Origin: Novosphingobium kunmingense
GTDB lineage: Bacteria; Pseudomonadota; Alphaproteobacteria; Sphingomonadales; Sphingomonadaceae
Length of the DNA stretch: 64,000 nt
Assembly: GCF_002813245.1 (NCBI RefSeq)
Contig: NZ_PHUF01000004.1
Location: 560,001-624,000 of the forward strand
Reading direction: 5' to 3'
Shown: positions 58,271 to 64,000 of the stretch, one piece after another
Layout: each line of letters opens with the position of its first letter
Numbering within the stretch: position 1 is the first letter of the stretch
Notes under the pieces: generated by a model
The model's database searches: none
What the model was told of the DNA's origin: nothing
Seen by the model: only the letters and a program-made list of their open reading frames with translations
Made by a program: the position numbers and the translations under genes

Positions 58271-58342
58271 GGTGTGATGTCCTGATTGAGCGACCAAATT
58301 GTCAGGACGGTCTATTATCGGGTGCGCGTCGCTCCAACGACG

Positions 58343-60175
58343 CTAGTGGGGCTGGCTGGACCGTTCGTCGAATTGCAGGCTGGCAAGGCGCGCATAGAGG
58401 CCGCCCTGCGCGATCAGCGCATCGTGCGTGCCCGTTTCCACGATGCGGCCGTGATCCATCACCACGATCCGGTCGGCCGCGCGCACGGTGGCGAGGCGGT
58501 GGGCGATGACGAGCGTGGTACGGTTCGCCATCAGCCGGTCGAGCGCGTCCTGGACCAGCCGTTCGCTTTCCGCGTCGAGCGCGCTGGTCGCTTCGTCGAG
58601 CAGAAGGATCGGGGCTTCGCGCAGCACCGCGCGGGCGATGGCGAGGCGCTGGCGCTGGCCACCCGACAGCCGCGCACCGCCTTCGCCAAGAAACGTGTCG
58701 AGACCTTCGGGGAGCGCACGCAGAAAGGTTTCGGCGTTGGCGGCGCGGGCCGCCTCCCAGATCTGCTCCTCGCTCGCGTCCCAGTTGCCGTAGCGCAGGT
58801 TGTCGCGGGCCGATGCGGCGAACAACACCGCCTCTTGCGGGACCAGTGCGATGCGGCGGCGGATCGCGGCCGGATCGACCGAGGACAACGGCACCCCGTC
58901 GAGCTTGATGGTTCCGGCCTGAGGATCGTAGAATCGCTCGGCGAGCTGGAACAGGGTCGACTTGCCTGCGCCCGACGGCCCGACGATGGCAACGGTCTCG
59001 CCCGGTTCGATGCTTAGCGAAAAATCGGCCAGGGCCGACGTGTCGAGCCGCGTCGGATAGCGGAACGAGACGTGTTCGAAGGCGAGCTTGCCGCGCGGCG
59101 GCTCGGGCAGGGCCAACGGGCGCGCCGGCGCGGCGATGGCCGGCCTTTCGTTGAGCAGTTCGGCAAGGCGACTGGCCGCCCCCGCCCCGCGCAGAAGATC
59201 GCCATAGACCTCGGTCAGCGCGCCGAAGGCTCCCGCAACGATGCCGGCCGTGACGACGAAGGCGAAAATCGTCCCTCCGGTGACCGTGCCCCGCGCCACG
59301 CCGATCGCCCCTTCCCAGACCAGGAAGACGATCGAGCCGAAGATCGCCATGATCGCCAGCGCAGTCATGATCGCGCGCAGGCGGATGCGGCGGCGGCCGG
59401 TTTCGAACGTGCGCTCCACCGCGCCTGCAAAGCGGTCAAGCTCGCGCCGTTCCTGGTTGAAGGCCTGGACCACGCGCATCCCGCCGAGCGTTTCGGCGAC
59501 GATCGTGCCGATATCGGCAACTCGATCCTGGCTCGAGCGCGAGATGGTCCGCACTCTCCGACCGAACAGCATGATCGGCAGGACCACGACGGGGATTCCG
59601 ATCAACAGGCCGGCCGCCAGCTTGGGCGCGAGGTAAAACAGGTAGGCGATGCCGATCGCCCCCATGATAAGGTTGCGCAGCGCGACCGAGACCGTGGTGC
59701 CGACCACCTGTTCGATCAGGGCGGTATCCGCCGTCATGCGCGAGGAAATCTCGTTCGGGCTGTTCTCCTCGAAGAAGGATGGCGACAGCCGCAGGAGATT
59801 TTCCTGCACCTTGAGGCGAATGTCGGCGACGACGCGCTCGCCCAGCCACGACACGAAATAGAACCGGCTGGCCGTACCCGCGCCAAGCACCACCACCAGC
59901 AGGAGCAGATAGCGGAACCAGCGGCCGATCGCGGTCAGGTCGCCGCCTTCGGCAAAGCCGCGGTCGATGATCAGGCGAAAGCTGGCGGGTATTCCGATGG
60001 TCGCCGTGGCCGTGACGAGCAGGGCGAGCGCCGCGAACAGGACCTGGCGCGGATACTTTGCCGTTTCGCGCCAGATCATGCGCAGCGGCCCCAACGTGCG
60101 CGCGGGCTTGGCCGCCTGCGTTGCAGCTTCTTCGACGGTCGGCGCGGGGCTGGCTGGCAGCGGCGGGGCACTCAT
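58343..60175 (-). CDS. ABC exporter half-transporter (MsbA-like)
   Basis: A 610-residue fused membrane/ATPase protein. Six predicted membrane helices (about 45-340), then the nucleotide-binding domain: Walker A GPSGAGKST (399-407), signature LSGGQRQRLAIARAVL, Walker B ILLLDEATSALD and H-loop VIAHRLATV. The first 30 residues are Ala/Pro-rich and not conserved. The substrate may be lipid or peptide; the family is broad. A small hairpin (58326-58343, GCGTCG/CGACGC) overlaps the stop but has no T tract. It diverges from phaZ over 158 bases. Confidence 0.92.
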   Translation of the reverse strand: MSAPPLPASPAPTVEEAATQAAKPARTLGPLRMIWRETAKYPRQVLFAALALLVTATATIGIPASFRLIIDRGFAEGGDLTAIGRWFRYLLLLVVVLGAGTASRFYFVSWLGERVVADIRLKVQENLLRLSPSFFEENSPNEISSRMTADTALIEQVVGTTVSVALRNLIMGAIGIAYLFYLAPKLAAGLLIGIPVVVLPIMLFGRRVRTISRSSQDRVADIGTIVAETLGGMRVVQAFNQERRELDRFAGAVERTFETGRRRIRLRAIMTALAIMAIFGSIVFLVWEGAIGVARGTVTGGTIFAFVVTAGIVAGAFGALTEVYGDLLRGAGAASRLAELLNERPAIAAPARPLALPEPPRGKLAFEHVSFRYPTRLDTSALADFSLSIEPGETVAIVGPSGAGKSTLFQLAERFYDPQAGTIKLDGVPLSSVDPAAIRRRIALVPQEAVLFAASARDNLRYGNWDASEEQIWEAARAANAETFLRALPEGLDTFLGEGGARLSGGQRQRLAIARAVLREAPILLLDEATSALDAESERLVQDALDRLMANRTTLVIAHRLATVRAADRIVVMDHGRIVETGTHDALIAQGGLYARLASLQFDERSSQPH

Positions 60176-60230
60176 GGCGCTGCGCCCTAGCACAGCCGTG
60201 CCCGGGCGAAAGGGCCATTCGACCACAGCC

Positions 60231-60265
60231 TTGTGCACTGCGGCGTATTATATTGCATTGCACAA
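60231..60265. promoter_or_regulatory. Inverted TTGTGCA/TGCACAA repeat between the ABC exporter and phaZ
   Basis: TTGTGCA (60231-60237) and TGCACAA (60259-60265) are exact inverted repeats with a 21-base spacer that contains TATTATATTGCA. TTGCA is also tandem at 60253-60257 and 60258-60262. PHB regulator PhaR of other alphaproteobacteria binds TGC-rich palindromes, so this may be a PhaR site; that is inference from phaZ being downstream. Confidence 0.4.
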
Positions 60266-60333
60266 TGAATAAAACGGGCGCACCCTGTGCGTTCATAAAG
60301 GTCGCAAAGGCCCGCAGGAAGGAATCGATCCCC

Positions 60334-61578
60334 GTGCTTTACACGATGTACGAACTCAACCGGTCGTGGATGAACGCGGCCAGCAGCTGGGCCTCGATCG
60401 GGGCTGAGATGCTGAACAACCCGGCGCTGCCGTTCGGCTACAACTCGTTGAGCCCGGTCATGGCCTCGGCGCTCGAGGTCTTTGCCCACGCCTCGGCCAA
60501 TTATGGCAAGCCGGCCTTCGATATCCAGACCTGCACGGTCGATGGCCAGACCTGGCCGGTCACCGAAGCGATCGTCGTCCACCGGCCCTTCGGCAATCTG
60601 CTGCGCTTCACCCATTCGGGCCTGCCGGACAACGCGCCGCGCCTGCTGATCGTCGCGCCGATGAGCGGTCACTTCGCCACCCTGCTGCGCGGCACGGTCG
60701 CGCGGATGATCGAGCGCTGCGAGGTCTACATCACCGACTGGGCCGACGCGCGCATGATTCCGATGAGCGAGGGCGAGTTCGATCTCGACGACTACATCGA
60801 TTACCTGATCGGCTTCTTCGAGCACATCGGCCCGGGTGCTCACGCCCTGGCCGTCTGCCAGCCGTCGGTTCCCACGCTGGCCGCTGCGGCGATCATGGCC
60901 GAGGCCAAGCATCCCTGCCGCCCGCTGACCCTGACCATGATGGGCGGCCCGATCGACACGCGCGAAGCGCCGACCACGGTCAACGACCTTGCCATGCAGC
61001 GTCCGATCGAGTGGTTCCGCCATTCGGTGATCGCCAAGGTGCCGCTGCAGTACCCCGGCTCCGGCCGCGAAGTCTATCCGGGCTTCATGCAGCTCGCTGG
61101 CTTCATGAGCATGAACCTCGGCAATCACATGCTCAGCCATTATCATATGTTCAAGCATCTGGTCGCAGGCGACGGCGAAAGCGCGGACGCGACCAAGACA
61201 TTCTATGACGAATACCGCGCGGTCTGTGATCTCAACGCTGCCTACTATCTGCAGACCGTGGAAGAAGTGTTCCAGAAGCATTCGCTGCCCAACGGCACCT
61301 TCGTCCACCGCGGCAAGCGCGTGGACCTGGGCGACATTTCCGATACCGCCTTGCTTGCGGTCGAGGGCGAGCGCGACGACATTTCCGGCATCGGCCAGAC
61401 CAGGGCGGCGCTGCACCTGGCCACGGGACTCAGCGAATCGAAGAAGAAGTATCTCCTCGCCCCCGAAGTCGGCCACTACGGCATCTTCAACGGCAGCCGC
61501 TGGCGCAACAACATCGCTCCGGTTCTGGAAGAGTGGATTGCCCGCTTCGACAAGCCGGCACTGAAGATCGTCGCCTAG
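60334..61578 (+). CDS. phaZ: Intracellular polyhydroxyalkanoate depolymerase
   Basis: A 414-residue PHB-mobilising enzyme of the intracellular type. The nucleophile is C175 in ALAVCQPSVPTLAAAAIMAE, a Cys in place of the Ser of lipases, as in the Ralstonia PhaZ1 family. RPFGNLLRFTHSGLPD, VYITDWADARMIPMSEGEF and the C-terminal LAPEVGHYGIFNGSRWR (His of the triad) are conserved. GTG 60334 is the likely start: AGGAAGGA lies 10 bases before it and it yields the family N-terminus LYTMYELNRS; ATG 60346 is the alternative. The stop shares CTAG with the DUF4126 stop. Confidence 0.94.
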   Translation: MLYTMYELNRSWMNAASSWASIGAEMLNNPALPFGYNSLSPVMASALEVFAHASANYGKPAFDIQTCTVDGQTWPVTEAIVVHRPFGNLLRFTHSGLPDNAPRLLIVAPMSGHFATLLRGTVARMIERCEVYITDWADARMIPMSEGEFDLDDYIDYLIGFFEHIGPGAHALAVCQPSVPTLAAAAIMAEAKHPCRPLTLTMMGGPIDTREAPTTVNDLAMQRPIEWFRHSVIAKVPLQYPGSGREVYPGFMQLAGFMSMNLGNHMLSHYHMFKHLVAGDGESADATKTFYDEYRAVCDLNAAYYLQTVEEVFQKHSLPNGTFVHRGKRVDLGDISDTALLAVEGERDDISGIGQTRAALHLATGLSESKKKYLLAPEVGHYGIFNGSRWRNNIAPVLEEWIARFDKPALKIVA

Positions 61579-62210
61579 GGGCCACCAGCCGGAAGTGGCG
61601 CGACCGGCTCCGGCTGCACGCGCAGGAAGATCCGCCGCAACACCCGCCAGGCGACAACCATCAGCGCAACCGCGAGGACCAGCAGGACCAGCGCGACGAT
61701 GCCCGCCGTCACCGGATTGGTATAGGCAAGGTAGAGCAGCCCGGTCGTCGCAACGTCCTCGAGCGTCGAGACGGCGATGTTGCTGAACGGTTCGGGGCTG
61801 GTGTTGACCACGGCGCGCGCGCTGGCCTTGCCGCCGTGGGCCAGAAGCGAGGCGCCACCGCCCAGGATGAAGGCGATCGCCTGGGTCGCGGGATCGGACG
61901 GATCGACCACCGCCAGCGTCAGCAGTGCGCCGCCCAGCGGGCGGATCGCGGTGTGGATCGTATCCCACACGGTGTCGAGCCAAATCACCTTGTCGGCGAA
62001 GAACTCCAAGAAGGCGGCAAGCCCCGCCACGCCCATGACCCACGGGTTGGCCAGCACCTGCAAGGCCTTGAGGTGTTCGGGCAGCGGCAGGACGCCGAAA
62101 TGCATGGCAAGACCAGTGGCCAGCACGCACAGGTAAAGCCGCCACCCGGCGAGCAGGCTGACGCTGCCGGCAAGGCCCAGAATTTCCACGATACCAAGGT
62201 GTTCGATCAT
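61575..62210 (-). CDS. DUF4126 integral membrane protein
   Basis: A 211-residue protein with five to six membrane helices and the DUF4126 signature LAGSVSLLAGWRLYLCVLAT. It has conserved NPWVMGVAGLAAFLEFFADK and DTVWDTIHTAIRPLGGALL. Function unknown. It converges with phaZ by a CTAG overlap. Its hydrophilic C-terminus is Pro-rich. The 78-base gap to the upstream gene at 62289 shows no clear feature. Confidence 0.87.
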   Translation of the reverse strand: MIEHLGIVEILGLAGSVSLLAGWRLYLCVLATGLAMHFGVLPLPEHLKALQVLANPWVMGVAGLAAFLEFFADKVIWLDTVWDTIHTAIRPLGGALLTLAVVDPSDPATQAIAFILGGGASLLAHGGKASARAVVNTSPEPFSNIAVSTLEDVATTGLLYLAYTNPVTAGIVALVLLVLAVALMVVAWRVLRRIFLRVQPEPVAPLPAGGP

Positions 62211-62288
62211 GCGCCCGGTCCCCTTGCTTCGGGGCCGGTGATGCGCCCTTGCCGCCTTTCTGGCAAGCCGCCGCGCGAGGGTGCCGGT

Positions 62289-62876
62289 TCAGCGGCGGTC
62301 GAGCGCGGGGTCAAGCTCCTGCCCGGGGTCGAGCTGGATGCCGAAGCTGTTCAGCATCATCGATACCTGGGTGTATTGGCCGACCGTCATGACCAGGTCC
62401 ATCTTCTGCCTGTCGCTGAGGAAGCCCAACGCCGCCCAGCTATCGTCCGACACGTGATGGTCGCCCGTCAGATCGTCGGCCGCCCGAAGCAGGGCGCGGT
62501 CCTCGTTGCTCCATGACGGATCGTCAGGACCGGCCTTGATCGCCTCGATCTCGGTCTCGGTCAGCCCGGCGTCGAGGCCGATGCGGGTGTGCTGGGTGAA
62601 CTCGTAGCCCGAGGCGCAATTATAACCGGTGCGCAGGATCACAAGTTCGCGGTCGCGTTCGGACAGGCTGTTGCGCCGCGACAGGATATATCCGCCCCAG
62701 GCGAGGAACGCGGTCAGCGCCCTTGGCGCATGGACCAGCGTGCGAAAGATATTGAGCACCGCGCCGGAGGAGCGGGTGACATCGCGCCCGCCGGTCAGCG
62801 TGGCCAGCGCCTCGCGCTGCTCGTCGTCGATCGCATCGAGATCGACCGGAGCAATGCGAGGCGCCGAGAGCCGCAT
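62289..62876 (-). CDS. Carboxymuconolactone decarboxylase/AhpD-fold protein
   Basis: A 195-residue AhpD-like protein: LSERDRELVILRTGYNCASG then YEFTQHTRIGLDAGLTETEI is the CMD active-region, with a Cys and a downstream His but no CxxC thiol pair. It thus looks closer to 4-carboxymuconolactone decarboxylase than to the peroxidase AhpD, although the true substrate is unknown. It starts 4 bases after the end of the thiolase gene upstream and is probably co-transcribed with it. Confidence 0.87.
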   Translation of the reverse strand: MRLSAPRIAPVDLDAIDDEQREALATLTGGRDVTRSSGAVLNIFRTLVHAPRALTAFLAWGGYILSRRNSLSERDRELVILRTGYNCASGYEFTQHTRIGLDAGLTETEIEAIKAGPDDPSWSNEDRALLRAADDLTGDHHVSDDSWAALGFLSDRQKMDLVMTVGQYTQVSMMLNSFGIQLDPGQELDPALDRR

Positions 62877-62880
62877 GGGG

Positions 62881-64000
62881 TTAGAGGACCTCGAACAGGC
62901 CGGCAGCACCCTGTCCGCCGCCGATGCACATGGTGACCACCACATACTTCGCGCCGCGCCGCTTGCCTTCGATCAAAGCGTGGCCGGTGCAGCGCGCGCC
63001 GGTCATGCCGAAGGGATGGCCGATCGAGATCGAGCCGCCGTTGACGTTGAGCAGTTCGTCGGGAATGCCCAGCTTGTCGCGGCAATAGAGCACCTGGACG
63101 GCAAAGGCTTCGTTCAGTTCCCACAAGCCGATGTCATCCATCTTCAGGTTGAAGCGTTCGAGCAGCTTGGGAATGGCGAAGACCGGACCGATGCCCATTT
63201 CGTCGGGTTCGGTGCCGGCCACGGCCATGCCGACATAGCGGCCGAGCGGATCGAGGCCGCGCTTCTCGGCGACCTTTGCTTCCATCAGCACGCAAGCCGA
63301 CGACCCGTCGGACAGCTGGCTGGCGTTGCCCGCGGTGATCGTATGGCCCTCGCCCATCACCGGCTTCAAACTGGCCAGCCCTTCGAGCGTGGTATCGGGA
63401 CGGTTGCAGTCATCGCGGTCGGCGGTGACATCCTTGAACGAGACTTCCTTGGTTTCCTTGTCGACGATCGCCATCGTCGCCTGACAGGACACGATTTCGT
63501 CGTCGAACTTGCCGGCGGCCTGGGCGGCGGCGGTGCGCTGCTGCGACTGCAGCGAGTATTCGTCCTGATACTCGCGGCTGATGCTGTAGCGCTTGGCCAC
63601 CACTTCGGCGGTGCCGATCATCGGCATGTAGATGTGCGGGTGCATTTCCAGCAGCTGGCGATCGGGCTCGACGAACATCTTGCCGCTGCCGACGACCTTC
63701 GAAATGCTTTCCACGCCGCCGCCGACGCAGATGTCCATGTTGTCGACCAGGATCTGCTTGGCCGCTGTGGCGATGGTCATCAGGCCAGACGAGCACTGGC
63801 GATCGATGGTCATCGCCGGGACGGTGACCGGCAGGCCGGCGCGAAGCGCGGCAAGGCGCGCAACGTTGCCGCCGGTCGATCCCTGCTGGGCCGCCGTCCC
63901 CATGATGACGTCGTCGATTTCGCCGCCTTCCAGGCCAGCGCGCTCGACCGCCGCCTTGATCGAGTAGGCGCCGAGCGTGGCACCCGTGGTGTTGTTGAAT
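62881..64000 (-). CDS. Acetyl-CoA acetyltransferase (thiolase), 5' end outside the window
   Basis: At least 372 residues of a thiolase continue past the right edge: the frame is open from 64000 and includes [20 protein letters not shown] before a later ATG at 63901-63903, so that ATG is internal. Nucleophile Cys in [20 protein letters not shown], His in [20 protein letters not shown] and second Cys in [16 protein letters not shown]. Either fatty-acid breakdown or acetoacetyl-CoA formation is possible; phaZ nearby makes a link to PHB turnover attractive but unproven. It differs from the thiolase at 30487. Confidence 0.94.
   Translation of the reverse strand, partial: FNNTTGATLGAYSIKAAVERAGLEGGEIDDVIMGTAAQQGSTGGNVARLAALRAGLPVTVPAMTIDRQCSSGLMTIATAAKQILVDNMDICVGGGVESISKVVGSGKMFVEPDRQLLEMHPHIYMPMIGTAEVVAKRYSISREYQDEYSLQSQQRTAAAQAAGKFDDEIVSCQATMAIVDKETKEVSFKDVTADRDDCNRPDTTLEGLASLKPVMGEGHTITAGNASQLSDGSSACVLMEAKVAEKRGLDPLGRYVGMAVAGTEPDEMGIGPVFAIPKLLERFNLKMDDIGLWELNEAFAVQVLYCRDKLGIPDELLNVNGGSISIGHPFGMTGARCTGHALIEGKRRGAKYVVVTMCIGGGQGAAGLFEVL

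Noticed and set aside
58326-58343. GCGTCG/CGACGC hairpin at the ABC exporter stop as a terminator
   Set aside because: Stem of only six pairs, overlaps the stop codon and has no T tract.

Overview
The window is a gene-dense, GC-rich stretch of bacterial chromosome. The gene set points to an alphaproteobacterium, most likely of the order Sphingomonadales: a GapR-type DUF2312 protein, DUF1244 and DUF465 proteins, an ArsR-methyltransferase regulator with metF and a split metH, intracellular PHB depolymerase, and a RibA with an extra N-terminal region. That placement is inference from gene content; no rRNA was seen. No tRNA, rRNA, CRISPR array, insertion sequence or phage gene was found, and no gene-free stretch exceeds 300 bases (the longest are about 46283-46555 and 51027-51306). 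The window is core/metabolic chromosome rather than a mobile island.

Layout. 1-5.4 kb: the tail of a CPBP membrane protease, YbjQ, a periplasmic amidohydrolase, GapR, DUF1244, pyruvate kinase, the PLP protein YggS and a ThiE-like protein. 5.4-12.3 kb: ftsK, a kinase/GDYXXLXY/DUF2157 operon, and divergent lrp and alanine dehydrogenase. 12.3-28.1 kb: peptidases (oligopeptidase B, aminopeptidase P, M1), an EF-hand protein with a two-component system, a HerA-like ATPase, and the chain pabBC, aminotransferase, pseudouridine synthase, arfB. 28.1-35.0 kb: a tightly coupled six-gene minus-strand acyl-CoA operon (short-chain dehydrogenase, acyl-CoA dehydrogenase, mesaconyl-CoA-transferase-like protein, thiolase, second acyl-CoA dehydrogenase, HTD2/Meh-like hydratase). 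35.7-41.8 kb: a methionine operon (ArsR-methyltransferase, metF, metH split in two with a GNAT gene between the halves), with a perfect palindrome just before the regulator. 41.8-52.2 kb: an OST-HTH gene remnant, serine hydrolase, recQ, TerC, DUF465, SPFH plus ribbon-helix-helix pair, beta-helix protein, GNAT, ribA, xth, lolA, rpmG. 52.3-64 kb: ppk2, phenylalanine hydroxylase, uppP, HCCA-isomerase-like protein, M13 peptidase, ABC exporter, phaZ, DUF4126, a carboxymuconolactone-decarboxylase-like protein and a thiolase that runs off the end.

Two organisational habits stand out. Same-strand neighbours are very often coupled by 1-4 base overlaps (ATGA, GTGA, TTGA, TGATG). Eight of about eleven convergent junctions overlap by exactly four bases, so that a CTAG, TTAA or CTAA holds both stop codons. 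The strongest candidates for new biology are the 28-35 kb CoA operon, whose combination of enzymes fits no pathway I can name with confidence, and the regulator/split-metH/GNAT operon.
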